Source: Deltaproteobacteria bacterium
GTDB taxonomy: Bacteria; Desulfobacterota; Desulfobacteria; Desulfobacterales; B30-G6
Assembly: GCA_022340465.1 (NCBI GenBank)
Contig: JAJDNW010000020.1
Coordinates: 52,612-116,611, forward strand
Length of the DNA: 64,000 bases
Direction of reading: 5' to 3'
The notes below the pieces were generated by a model. It was given only the letters and a program-made list of their open reading frames with translations, searched no databases and had not been told where the DNA came from. A program made the translations under genes and the position numbers. Positions 25,321-34,115 of the stretch are shown in pieces. Numbering within the stretch: the stretch's first letter is position 1; every line of letters starts with the position of its first letter.

Positions 25321-25677
25321 TCAGGGGCAGCATTTCAAACCCGACGAATCCGGTAGAATGTCGGCCAAACAGGTTTGATCCGATGAAATCAACGGGTCGT
25401 CGGCCACCGACCGGATCACCCATGTCAGCGCGTCGTTCACGGTAGATGCCGTTTCGCTTGTGTTCAGCCGATAATACATCCAGCGGCCCTCTTTGCGGCC
25501 TAAAACAAGCCGCGCATTACGCAAAATGAACAGGTGTTTGGATACCGTGGAGGGAGCCAATTGCAGCATGTCGATCAACTGGCATACACAGAGCTCCATC
25601 CGACCGTTCAGCGCCAGCAGGATACGTATGCGGTTTTCGTCGGCCAATGCCTTGGTGATATTCATTAATTCAAACAT
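25321..25677 (-). CDS. ArsR-family metal/thiol-responsive repressor upstream of hgcA
   Basis: 118 aa winged-helix regulator. N-terminal ALADENRIRILLAL helix, then the ArsR-type metal site ELCVCQL (Cys-x-Cys), the recognition helix LAPSTVSKHLFILRNA, and the wing GRKEGRWMYYRLN. A C-terminal Cys-Cys pair (LKCCP) could add ligands. ArsR-like genes directly upstream of hgcA have been noted in several mercury methylators. Same direction as hgcA with a 215-bp gap containing a long inverted repeat. It probably represses its own promoter and perhaps hgcAB; the ligand (As(III), Hg(II) or other) cannot be read from sequence. Confidence 0.88.
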   Translation of the reverse strand: MFELMNITKALADENRIRILLALNGRMELCVCQLIDMLQLAPSTVSKHLFILRNARLVLGRKEGRWMYYRLNTSETASTVNDALTWVIRSVADDPLISSDQTCLADILPDSSGLKCCP

Positions 25678-25789
25678 GCATACCTCTCATAATTCGCCAT
25701 TTAACGAACTATCACCATGTTATTTCTTACGCCGCCTCCTGTCAAGCAAAGCCAGTCACCATCCCTAAAAAGGTGACATGTCAATGGCC

Positions 25790-25938
25790 CGAGGGTAAGA
25801 GCCGAGAGGCCGGAGATCAGAGGCCGTAAGTTAGAGGTCAGAAATCAGGCGTCTATCGCCTTGCGTTTCACGGTTCACGTCTTACACCTCACGGTTCACG
25901 GTTCACATTTCACTTTTCGCGATGGAACACGTAATCAC
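25790..25938 (-). repeat. Degenerate GTGAACCGTGAAACG-type repeat tract
   Basis: The gap between arsR and the rseC-like gene is filled with imperfect 7-9-nt units such as TTTCACGG and TTCACG, read as CCGTGAA on the other strand. About 44 bp (25895-25938) is nearly the reverse complement of 36599-36645, including GTGATTACGTGTT and AAAAGTGAAATGTGAACCG. No coding capacity. Confidence 0.65.
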
Positions 25939-25949
25939 CTGAAGCGCAT

Positions 25950-26420
25950 TTACCCCTTAATCCCCGCCATGGGAATACCCGTGGTCACTACCCCGGTGAC
26001 GGTCGGCGTCATTTTCTTTCGCATTCGCGGGCTGTGGTCGACGAAGACGACAATGATGAAACCGACGACCAGTCCGCTCACGGCACCGAGGATCGAACCC
26101 GATATTTCGGCAATACTCAACAGTTTCGCCAGCCGAAGTCCTGTAAAAGCCCCGCAAAGCATACCGATTACCGGTAAAAGATAGAGAACGACGGCACCGG
26201 TGGTCAGGCTGCCAAAGGACAACTGTACTTTAACCACATCGCCGACGTGGGCGCCGACCGCGTTGATCGCACGGCTTTGAATTTTGTTGGCGCTTGTGAG
26301 ACAACTGTGACATCCACTGCCGGCCGACTGGCATCCGCCGCAGGCGCTTTTACGATCCAGTAAAACCTGTGCGGTCCCATTCGGTTCCGTTTTGATGACA
26401 ACACCTATGTTTTCGGGCAT
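25950..26420 (-). CDS. RseC/MucC-family membrane protein (SoxR-reducing system)
   Basis: 156 aa. N-terminal part with a Cys cluster (SACGGCQSAGSGCHSC) that may bind an Fe-S cluster, then two membrane helices (~75-100 and ~105-127). RseC-type proteins are known in E. coli as part of the Rsx/Rse complex that keeps SoxR reduced, and beside Rnf complexes elsewhere; no rnf genes are seen here. It stands alone between arsR-hgcAB and copA. Role here unknown. Confidence 0.8.
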   Translation of the reverse strand: MPENIGVVIKTEPNGTAQVLLDRKSACGGCQSAGSGCHSCLTSANKIQSRAINAVGAHVGDVVKVQLSFGSLTTGAVVLYLLPVIGMLCGAFTGLRLAKLLSIAEISGSILGAVSGLVVGFIIVVFVDHSPRMRKKMTPTVTGVVTTGIPMAGIKG

Positions 26421-26549
26421 CTTGCATCACCTCCTGCCCAGCATCGAAAATTGAGTTGTTCTGTTCATTGCGTTTGTTGTGTTTGTTGCGTTACTCGCTA
26501 ACCCAAATATCTCTGACCTGGACCTAAGGGCCAGAATGTCAATACGAGA

Positions 26550-28988
26550 TTAAACCTTCGCCCGATAAAGGCGCAGGCTGTTGCTCACCACCGAAATGCT
26601 GCTCATGGCCATGGCCAGCGCCGCCAGGATGGGATGCAGGTGCCGCAGCATTTCGGGCAGTGCGTCGAAGGGTGCCAGCACACCGGCTGCCACGGGGATC
26701 AGAATGACGTTGTAGACAAACGCCAGAAAAAGATTCTGGCGGATGGTCCGCATGGTCTGGCGGCTAACCGCTATGGTGCGCGGTATGCCTTTCAGGCTGC
26801 CGCTGGAAAGTATCACGTCGGCGGTTTCAATGGCCACGTCCGTGCCGGTACCGATAGCCATCCCCACGTCGGCCTGCGCCAGGGCGGGAGCATCGTTGAT
26901 GCCGTCGCCGACCATGCCCACACGCCGGCCGCTGTCCTTGATTTTCTTTACTTCCGAAGACTTTTCTTCCGGGCGCACCTCGGCGTGAACGTCATCGATG
27001 CCCACCTGTTCGGCAATGGTCCTGGCGGTCTTGGGGTTGTCCCCTGTGAGCATGACGACATGCAGGTGCTGGCGGTGCAGGCTCTCGATGGCCTCGGCCG
27101 AATCGGGTTTCAGCTGATCCGCCACGGCCAGCAACCCGGCCATGCGGTCTTCGAGCGTCACCACCATGACGGTCTTACCCTGCGCCTGCAGCCGGTCGAC
27201 ATTCCCATCGGCGGCCGCCAGAACAGCCGCATCAAACCACTTGGGCTTTCCGACCCGTACCTTTTTTCCTGAAATGGTCGCCTCAACACCGAAACCGCCG
27301 TGAGCGCTAAACTTGTCAATGGCTGCCAAGTCTATCCCCCGCTCTTTAGCCTCCTGGACAATCGCCTTGCCCAACGGATGCTCGGACCCCTGCTCCACGG
27401 AGGCGGCCAGCCAAAGCAGGCTTTTTTCATTCATATCGGCGCCGTCCAAGACCACCACATCGGACAGGGTGGGCTTGCCCTCGGTGATGGTACCGGTTTT
27501 GTCTAAAACGATGGTGTCCAGTTTGGTGGCGGTCTCCAAGGCTTCCGCCCGTTTGAACAGAATGCCGTTCTCGGCGCCTTTGCCCGTACCGGCCATGATT
27601 GCCGTGGGTGTCGCCAACCCCAGCGCACACGGACAGGCGATCACCAGCACGGCCACCAGGCGGATCATGGAAGGAACGAACTCACCGGTCACCCCCCACC
27701 AGATGCCGAAGGTTATAAAGGCGATCAGGATCACCCCCGGCACGAAAACCGCCGCCACCCGGTCGGCCAACGCCTGGATCGGCGCCTTGCTCCCCTGGGC
27801 TTCCTGAACCAGACGGATGATCTGGGCCAGGGCGGTTTCCTGCCCCACCCGTGTCGCCTGAAACTTGAGCAGGCCTTCGCCGTTGATGGTGCCGCCGACA
27901 ACCGTGTCGCCTTTCTTCTTGTCGACCGGGATCGGTTCGCCGGTCAGCATGGACTCGTCCACCGCCGAGCGTCCCTCTATCACCGCACCGTCCACCGGAA
28001 TGCGCTCCCCGGGACGCACGACCACCGTCATTTCTTTCTTCACCTGGGAAAGGGCGATCTCCTTTTCCTGTCCGTCTTCGACAATGAAGGCGGTCTTGGG
28101 CTGCAGTCCGATCAGTTTGCGAATGGCATTGCCGGTCTTTCCCTTGGTGCGGGCCTCCAGAAGCTTGCCCACCTTGATCAGGGTGATAATCACCGCGGCG
28201 GTCTCGAAATAGACATGCTGGCCGGCTGCCGGAAACAGCAGGACGACCCAGGAATAGAAGTAGGCCACCGACGAACCCATCGCGATCAGCACGTCCATGT
28301 TGGCACTTTTGTTGCGGAGGCTTTTAAAGCCGCCCACATAGTAATCCCAACCGGTGTAGAACTGAACCGGCGTGGCCAGCGCTGCAAAAAGCCAGTTGAC
28401 CCACACCGCATGGCTCCAGGGACCGATGAACCCGAAATCCCGCAGCATGCTCAACACAAACAGCGGCAGGGCGAAAATCGCGCCCACGATCAGCTTGCGC
28501 GTCTGGTTGTGAATCTCCGCCTGGCGGGCAATCTGCTCGGCATCTTGACCATCGGCGCTCTCTTCAGGAAGAATGGCCCCGTAGCCGGCTTTTTCGATGG
28601 CAGCGACGATATCGTCGACACCCACCACATCCGGTATGAAATCGATGGCCGCGCGCTCGGACGCAAAGTTGACGGATGCCTGCGTGACGCCCGTCACTTT
28701 CTTGTCGAGAGTTCTTTCGATGTTGGCGGCACAGTTCGCACAGGTCATGCCGGTTACGGGTAATTCCAAATGCTGCGTGACCACACCGTAACCGGCCCGT
28801 TCGACGTTCTCCACCACGGCCTTGACGTCGATTTGGCCGGGGTCGAAGCGCACACTGGCCTTTTCGGAAGCAAAATTGACCGAGGCTTCCTGGACGCCGT
28901 TCAACTTATTGAGGCTCCGCTCGATATTGGCGGCGCAGTTGGCGCAGGTCATGCCGGTCACGGGCAGCGATACAGTTTCTTCGGGCAT
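26550..28988 (-). CDS. copA: Copper-exporting P1B-type ATPase CopA
   Basis: 812 aa. Pumps Cu(I) out of the cytoplasm. Two N-terminal heavy-metal-associated domains have GMTCANC motifs (C15/C18 and C83/C86). Eight membrane helices follow with the metal-transport CPC motif in [13 protein letters not shown], the TGEP actuator motif, the phosphorylation site DKTGTIT, the SEHPLG (HP) motif and [16 protein letters not shown]. All catalytic elements are intact. A SHOCT-domain membrane protein gene is 27 bp upstream in the same operon, and a consensus sigma-54 promoter precedes both. A metal-sensing two-component system lies further upstream. Confidence 0.97.
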   Translation of the reverse strand: MPEETVSLPVTGMTCANCAANIERSLNKLNGVQEASVNFASEKASVRFDPGQIDVKAVVENVERAGYGVVTQHLELPVTGMTCANCAANIERTLDKKVTGVTQASVNFASERAAIDFIPDVVGVDDIVAAIEKAGYGAILPEESADGQDAEQIARQAEIHNQTRKLIVGAIFALPLFVLSMLRDFGFIGPWSHAVWVNWLFAALATPVQFYTGWDYYVGGFKSLRNKSANMDVLIAMGSSVAYFYSWVVLLFPAAGQHVYFETAAVIITLIKVGKLLEARTKGKTGNAIRKLIGLQPKTAFIVEDGQEKEIALSQVKKEMTVVVRPGERIPVDGAVIEGRSAVDESMLTGEPIPVDKKKGDTVVGGTINGEGLLKFQATRVGQETALAQIIRLVQEAQGSKAPIQALADRVAAVFVPGVILIAFITFGIWWGVTGEFVPSMIRLVAVLVIACPCALGLATPTAIMAGTGKGAENGILFKRAEALETATKLDTIVLDKTGTITEGKPTLSDVVVLDGADMNEKSLLWLAASVEQGSEHPLGKAIVQEAKERGIDLAAIDKFSAHGGFGVEATISGKKVRVGKPKWFDAAVLAAADGNVDRLQAQGKTVMVVTLEDRMAGLLAVADQLKPDSAEAIESLHRQHLHVVMLTGDNPKTARTIAEQVGIDDVHAEVRPEEKSSEVKKIKDSGRRVGMVGDGINDAPALAQADVGMAIGTGTDVAIETADVILSSGSLKGIPRTIAVSRQTMRTIRQNLFLAFVYNVILIPVAAGVLAPFDALPEMLRHLHPILAALAMAMSSISVVSNSLRLYRAKV

Positions 28989-29015
28989 AAGAACACCCCC
29001 TCCATTGAATATTTC

Positions 29016-29393
29016 TCAGCTTGACAGAACACGCCGCTTTTCTTCGTACTCGATCCTGTCGATTTCACCCCGGGCGTAACGCTGCTTGAGTATCTCCAGT
29101 GGGTCGGAACTTTTTCCATCCCACTGTGCCGCACCGCGGATCCCGTTGAACGCGCCCGATACCAGCAGCGCAACCGCCCCGATAATAAGAACCCAAAAGA
29201 TAATCATAATAATTCCCACGCCACCCCCCATGAAACCTCCCATGCCAGCTCCCATGAGACTGTGGTGTCCCATCGACCATCGCTCGTTTTCCGGCCAGAA
29301 CCCGATATTATGCCGGTAAAGAAACCACACGCCCAGGGCAACCAGTACGGCGGAGACGCCGATGCTGATGAGGGTTGAAGTCTTACGGTTCAT
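29016..29393 (-). CDS. SHOCT-domain membrane protein, Met/His/Gly-rich loop
   Basis: 125 aa. Helix 1 (~8-26), a loop rich in Met, His and Gly (RWSMGHHSLMGAGMGGFMGG), helix 2 (~55-80), then a C-terminal SHOCT motif (DPLEILKQRYARGEIDRIEYEE). SHOCT proteins are common next to copper-export ATPases. The Met/His-rich loop suggests copper binding at the membrane surface, though this is inferred. First gene of the copA operon under the sigma-54 promoter. Confidence 0.85.
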   Translation of the reverse strand: MNRKTSTLISIGVSAVLVALGVWFLYRHNIGFWPENERWSMGHHSLMGAGMGGFMGGGVGIIMIIFWVLIIGAVALLVSGAFNGIRGAAQWDGKSSDPLEILKQRYARGEIDRIEYEEKRRVLSS

Positions 29394-29527
29394 TTCATTT
29401 TATCCTTTCTGCAAACCTGTCGGTTTCTCTCTCACTGCCGTGACCGGCCCTGTGGCCAACGGCCGTGTGCAGGCACGTCATCCATTTTTTCCTCATGCGA
29501 ACCGATCGAATCGTTGGAAAATAAGTG

Positions 29528-29543
29528 AGCAAATGCCGTGCCA
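29528..29543 (-). promoter_or_regulatory. Sigma-54 (RpoN) promoter of the SHOCT-copA operon
   Basis: TGGCACGGCATTTGCT on the minus strand matches the -24/-12 consensus TGGCACG-N4-TTGCW exactly, with GG and GC ten bases apart. It lies ~135 bp upstream of the SHOCT gene start. The gene just upstream in the same direction encodes an NtrC-type activator, so enhancer sites may lie in 29544-29713. This promoter is the main content of the 320-bp gap 29394-29713. Confidence 0.82.
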
Positions 29544-29713
29544 CAGGCTTCCGCCATCCAGACCAATAGCCCCTCATCACTCTGATATTAAACGAAATAT
29601 TTCATATACATTTATCTTGATAAAATCAGATCCATCTTAGCGGTTCCTTTGAAAGCCAATAACCGGGTAATAATTATACGGCTCCGGGATGCCGGGGTCC
29701 CGATTGAACGGTT

Positions 29714-31093
29714 TCAAAACAAATCATAGTGTTTCAGCTTGTTGTGAAGCGTCTTTCGCGTGATGCCCAGGCGGCGTGCCGCTTCGGCTTTATTCCCTCC
29801 GCTGGCCTTCAGCGTTTCCAGGATGGCCTCTTTTTCTATCTCCTCCAATGGACGCGACCCGTCTGTGACCTTGACCTCCGGCGATTGCGCCTGCGTCGGG
29901 CCAGGATACGTTTCGGTGATGTTGAGTGGAAGTTGCTGTTCGGTAATGTACTCGCCCGTCAACAGAATTACCGCCCGCTCCACAGCGTTCTCCAACTCTC
30001 TGACGTTTCCGGGCCATTCATAATTGACCAGCATGTCCATGGCCAGAGGCACAAAGCCCTTGACAGCCCTGCGGTTTTTTTCGGCAAATTTTTCCATAAA
30101 ATGCTGGGCCAGCAGGGGGATGTCCTCCTGCCGCTCTCTCAAAGGGGGCACGTTCAAGGGCATTACGTTCAGACGGTAGAAAAGATCTTCACGAAACCGC
30201 CCCCGGGCAACCTCGGCCACCAGATCGCGGTTGGTGGCCGCAATAACGCGAACGTCCACCTGCATCGTCTCTTCCCCGCCAACCCGCTGAATTTCTCTTT
30301 CCTGGAGCACCCGCAGCAGTTTGGCTTGCATGGTCGGTGACATTTCACCGATTTCATCCAGAAAAACCGTACCGCTATCGGCCTGTTTGAACCGGCCTTC
30401 ACGGCGCTTGTCTGCGCCGGTGAAGGCACCCTTTTCATGACCGAAAAGCTCCGATTCCAGCAGCGTTTCCGTAATGGCTGCACAGTTGACCACTACCAGC
30501 GGCTTTTCTCTGCGCGGCGAGTTGAAGTGCAGCGAGCGGGCGATCAATTCTTTACCGGTGCCACTCTCGCCCGTGATCAATACGGTGGCCTCTGAGGGTG
30601 CAATCATGGACATCATTTCCAGCAGTTTGGTCATGGAGGGACTGCGGCCAATGATGTTGGCCATGTCGTAATCTTCCCTCAAATGGGTCTTTAACGCCCT
30701 GATTTCCTCCTTCAGCCCGGCATGCTCGCTGGCTCTTTCGATGGTAAGCTTGAGAACTTCGAAATCCAGCGGTTTAATCAGATAATCGTACGCGCCTGAT
30801 TTTAAGGCGTCGACAGCCGAACCGACCGACGAGTAGGCGGTCATGATGATAACCGGGATCGCCGGATTATAGGCTTTGATTTCCTGCAGGGCTTCGATAC
30901 CGCTCATATTGGTCATGCGCACATCCATGAGAATGAGGTCGACGGGCCCGGACTTGACCATGTCGACCGCCACATCGCCGTCCTCGGCGATTTCCACGGT
31001 ATAGCCCCAGCTGCGAACGATCATTTTCACCGAAGCCAGATGACCGGGGTCATCGTCAACGATCAGTATCTTTGCTGTTTTGGATGATGTCAT
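29714..31093 (-). CDS. Sigma-54-dependent response regulator (ZraR/AtoC type)
   Basis: 459 aa. Receiver domain (~8-120) with the phospho-acceptor Asp in [16 protein letters not shown]+ activator domain (~140-380) with Walker [12 protein letters not shown], the sigma-54 contact loop GAFTGAD and Walker [13 protein letters not shown]-terminal Fis-type helix-turn-helix ([19 protein letters not shown]). It would activate RpoN promoters when phosphorylated by the upstream kinase. The stop of the kinase gene and its start are 7 bp apart, so they form one operon. Likely target: the promoter at 29528-29543. Confidence 0.95.
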   Translation of the reverse strand: MTSSKTAKILIVDDDPGHLASVKMIVRSWGYTVEIAEDGDVAVDMVKSGPVDLILMDVRMTNMSGIEALQEIKAYNPAIPVIIMTAYSSVGSAVDALKSGAYDYLIKPLDFEVLKLTIERASEHAGLKEEIRALKTHLREDYDMANIIGRSPSMTKLLEMMSMIAPSEATVLITGESGTGKELIARSLHFNSPRREKPLVVVNCAAITETLLESELFGHEKGAFTGADKRREGRFKQADSGTVFLDEIGEMSPTMQAKLLRVLQEREIQRVGGEETMQVDVRVIAATNRDLVAEVARGRFREDLFYRLNVMPLNVPPLRERQEDIPLLAQHFMEKFAEKNRRAVKGFVPLAMDMLVNYEWPGNVRELENAVERAVILLTGEYITEQQLPLNITETYPGPTQAQSPEVKVTDGSRPLEEIEKEAILETLKASGGNKAEAARRLGITRKTLHNKLKHYDLF

Positions 31094-31100
31094 TGTTCCC

Positions 31101-32885
31101 TCACGCTTTGTCTTTTGAATTGCACGGAATCGATATGGTAAACGTCGTTCCCTTGTCCAATGTGCTCATGACGTCTATGCGCCCTTCATGGGCCTCTATT
31201 ATTTTATACACGATGGCCAGCCCCAGACCGGTGCCTTTCTTTTTGGTGGTAAAATAAGGATCAAAAATTTTATTGAGATTCTCCGCCGCAATCCCCCGCC
31301 CGGTGTCACTCACGACGATCTCGACATGTTCGGTATCCGCCGCGAAGCACCTCACCGTGAGCGTTCCACCGGTATCCATCGCCTGTATGGCATTGACATA
31401 CAGGTTGAGCAGGCACTGGGCCAGCCGGTCCGGGTCGATCCATACAGGGCATAGGTCATCGGCGATGTCGACTTTAATTTCGATGTTTTTGTTGCCGGCA
31501 TCCTGCCGGATCAGTTGTATCGATCGCAGAATCATCTCATTGATATCGCTCGGCTCTCTTCTCATCGCGCTGGGACGTGCAAAATCCAGAAGTTCGGTTA
31601 TCACCCGATTGAGGCGATCCACTTCCTGCACCATGACCACTGCCGCCTCTTTTCCATCGCTGCCTTCGGCAAACTGTTCTGAAAAAAAAGTGGCCAGCGC
31701 TTTGATGGAGCTCAGGGGATTTCTGACCTCATGGGCAACCCCGGCTGCCAGGCCTCCCATGGCCGCCAGTTTTTCCTGCCGCCGGATTTCATCCTGTAAT
31801 CGGCGAATTTCTCTCAAGTCCCTCAATATCAATACCTGACCGACAAACTCCCCGGCCTCGTTGTTGATACGCGTGGCACTGACGCTCACCGGGACCTTCC
31901 TGCTTTCGGCGAAAACACATTCCATTTCCTGCTCTGAAATTTCCATCCCCTGATCGAGGCTATTTTGCACATCACACAACCCATCGGGCAGGAGGGCATC
32001 CGGTTTCCGGTTTTTCGCAAGCGACTTTTTCAAATCGGTTATTTTTTCGGCGGCCTCGTTGAAAAATGTGATTTTCCCCGAACGATCGGTGGCGATCAGG
32101 CCCACCGGCAGATGACTGACCACTTCATCGGCAAAGGCACTGGTATCCTGCAAGGACTTTTTCGCAGATCGATAACTGTGCATCCAAAACAAAGAAACAG
32201 TTCCACCGAACCCAAGCAGCAGCATCACAACAGACAGTATGACGGTGGTCTGGATATCACTCTGAATCGCCTCTTCAAAGGGGGTCACATCCAGCCCCAC
32301 AATAATCAGAAACTGACTTTGTTTTTCAGGGGAAAACCAGTCGTCGGAACGATCCGTCATCATTTGGTGGCGTCGCATCATCCCCTGCATATGCTTGAAT
32401 TCGCCCTCTTGATATACCGTCAGGGGCCGAAAGTGCCGGTGAACCTCGAATATCCGCTGGCCGTCCGCCGACGTGACCAACTCCCAATTTTCATGCTGGT
32501 CGGGCCCCAGGTGCGTTATTTTTCGGTTGGGGGCGAATGGCCGCCCGATCTTTGAGGGATCACTGTGCGCCACGGCCAGACCCGCCTGATCCATCACGGC
32601 CATATATTTCACATCCGGCAATCGGGCGGTCTCTTCAATCAGCCGTTGGATCTGCTGGCCTCCCCACATCATGCCCATCATACCGGTCCTTGCGCCGGCC
32701 TCTACGGCACGAATAAGTGCGGCCCCCTTGGCACTGAGAAGCTCGGACATATAGCGGCGCTCACGGTTCGTGTTTTGATACGCCAGCACCAGAATCACAA
32801 ACAGGAGAATAATCGTGGACCCCAATATGATCCACGGTGATGTCTGCATCATGGTTCGCGAACTGTTTACCGGTTTCTTGACCAT
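31101..32885 (-). CDS. Membrane sensor histidine kinase, likely metal-sensing (ZraS-like)
   Basis: 594 aa. Helix at ~17-38, a periplasmic sensor domain (~40-200) with AVMDQAGLAVAHSDPSKIG and a His/Met-rich stretch (HMQGMMRRHQMMTDR), a second helix (~205-230), a PAS domain (~245-350), HisKA with the phospho-accepting His in AAGVAHEVRNPLSSIKA, and a HATPase domain (LLNLYVNAIQAMD, DTGRGIAAENL). The sensor resembles ZraS of the zinc/envelope-stress system. The Met/His-rich part and the copA operon suggest copper as the signal, which is an inference. First gene of the kinase-regulator operon. Confidence 0.92.
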   Translation of the reverse strand: MVKKPVNSSRTMMQTSPWIILGSTIILLFVILVLAYQNTNRERRYMSELLSAKGAALIRAVEAGARTGMMGMMWGGQQIQRLIEETARLPDVKYMAVMDQAGLAVAHSDPSKIGRPFAPNRKITHLGPDQHENWELVTSADGQRIFEVHRHFRPLTVYQEGEFKHMQGMMRRHQMMTDRSDDWFSPEKQSQFLIIVGLDVTPFEEAIQSDIQTTVILSVVMLLLGFGGTVSLFWMHSYRSAKKSLQDTSAFADEVVSHLPVGLIATDRSGKITFFNEAAEKITDLKKSLAKNRKPDALLPDGLCDVQNSLDQGMEISEQEMECVFAESRKVPVSVSATRINNEAGEFVGQVLILRDLREIRRLQDEIRRQEKLAAMGGLAAGVAHEVRNPLSSIKALATFFSEQFAEGSDGKEAAVVMVQEVDRLNRVITELLDFARPSAMRREPSDINEMILRSIQLIRQDAGNKNIEIKVDIADDLCPVWIDPDRLAQCLLNLYVNAIQAMDTGGTLTVRCFAADTEHVEIVVSDTGRGIAAENLNKIFDPYFTTKKKGTGLGLAIVYKIIEAHEGRIDVMSTLDKGTTFTISIPCNSKDKA

Positions 32886-32988
32886 GGTTTCTCTTTCCCA
32901 CCTCCCTCACGGATTGAACGGCTTATTTTTCTAACATAACCATAGCGTGTAATTTGTAAACATATTTTGTTCCGTCACCTGGGAGGAT

Positions 32989-33007
32989 GCGTATAATATT
33001 TATACGC
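32989..33007. promoter_or_regulatory. Palindrome overlapping a TATAAT box in the divergent gap
   Basis: GCGTATA-ATATT-TATACGC is a perfect 7-bp inverted repeat with a 5-nt spacer that includes TATAAT on the plus strand. It lies in the 310-bp gap (32886-33195) between the divergent kinase and Nudix genes and could be an operator over a promoter for either. No clear -35 was found; nothing else is seen in this gap. Confidence 0.35.
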
Positions 33008-33195
33008 TTGACTCTATAGCGCCCCAATCTTCGTCTGGCGTATGGATGCCGAATTTGTTATATACCCCTCAGAGGGTGTCTTAAAAACAAGCCCCTGGTT
33101 CAAGATCGAAGCTGCAAGGCGATCTCCATGATTTACCGCCGCATCTGCCGGTGACGGCGGGGCCGGCTATTTAAGGGGCGCAAAAGGAACGGTTG

Positions 33196-33882
33196 ATGGT
33201 CGATAGAGATGAAAAACACCACCTGCAATGTGATCCAAGCTTGCAGCGCACCATCCGCTGCAACCTCGAACGATTCATCGTCCAGCCCCATTCGGAAAAC
33301 GGAGCCAGCAAAGCCGCCGTGGCGCTGACCGTCGTGGATGCCGGCCACGGGGCCGGGGTGTACGGTCTGCCGGTCTTCGACACCCCCCGCAGGGAGGCCG
33401 CCCTCATCCTGACGCGCAGGTCCACGAAATTGAAAAACCATTCCGGTCAGTGGGCCCTGCCCGGCGGCCGCATGGAGGACGGTGAATCTGCGGAGGAAGC
33501 GGCGCTGCGAGAACTCGAAGAAGAGGTGGGGTTGAAACTGGCCCGCAACAGCGTCCTGGGACGATTGGATGACTTCACCACGCGATCGGGCTTCAGCATT
33601 TCACCCGTGGTGGTCTGGGGCGGCCCCGGTGTAATCCTCGCGCCGAACCCGAACGAGGTACGATCCATCCACCGCATCCCCCTGGCCGAATTCCTGCGAA
33701 AGGATGCGCCTATTCTCGAAGACACGCCGCACGGCAAAGACCCTGTTCTGCGAATGCCGGTCGGCAACAACTGGATCGCGGCTCCAACGGCGGCCATGCT
33801 TTATCAATTCCGGGAGGTGGCTCTCCGCGGAAGGGATACACGCGTGGCGCATTACGACCAGCCGCTCTTCGCCTGGCACTGA
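33196..33882 (+). CDS. Nudix hydrolase (CoA pyrophosphatase-like)
   Basis: 228 aa. The Nudix box is complete: GGRMEDGESAEEAALRELEE followed by EVGL (G-x5-E-x7-REUxEExGU), which binds Mg2+ and hydrolyses nucleoside diphosphates linked to another group. A proline/arginine-rich LTRRSTKLKNHSGQWALPGG segment before the box is like the CoA pyrophosphatases (NudL/YeaB type). Start at the ATG at 33196 with AAGGAAC upstream; a TTG three bases earlier is possible. Single gene on the plus strand, divergent from the kinase operon. Confidence 0.9.
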   Translation: MVDRDEKHHLQCDPSLQRTIRCNLERFIVQPHSENGASKAAVALTVVDAGHGAGVYGLPVFDTPRREAALILTRRSTKLKNHSGQWALPGGRMEDGESAEEAALRELEEEVGLKLARNSVLGRLDDFTTRSGFSISPVVVWGGPGVILAPNPNEVRSIHRIPLAEFLRKDAPILEDTPHGKDPVLRMPVGNNWIAAPTAAMLYQFREVALRGRDTRVAHYDQPLFAWH

Positions 33883-34115
33883 TTTTTCACGACCGACGAT
33901 ATCAAAAACCGATGCCTCACCATCACACACAGTCGATCGCATTGAAATGGTTGAATCCCGGCCGTAAAAAATTACAAAACGCGGCTGCGCCGCTCCATAA
34001 ATCTTTTCCCGTTTTCAAACTTTCGTGCTTCCGTGATCAGGGGCCGTTCCCCTTGCCAGTTCCAACGGCGGCTTAAAGTTGACAAACCATTGTAAATCTT
34101 ATAATAAACATCATT

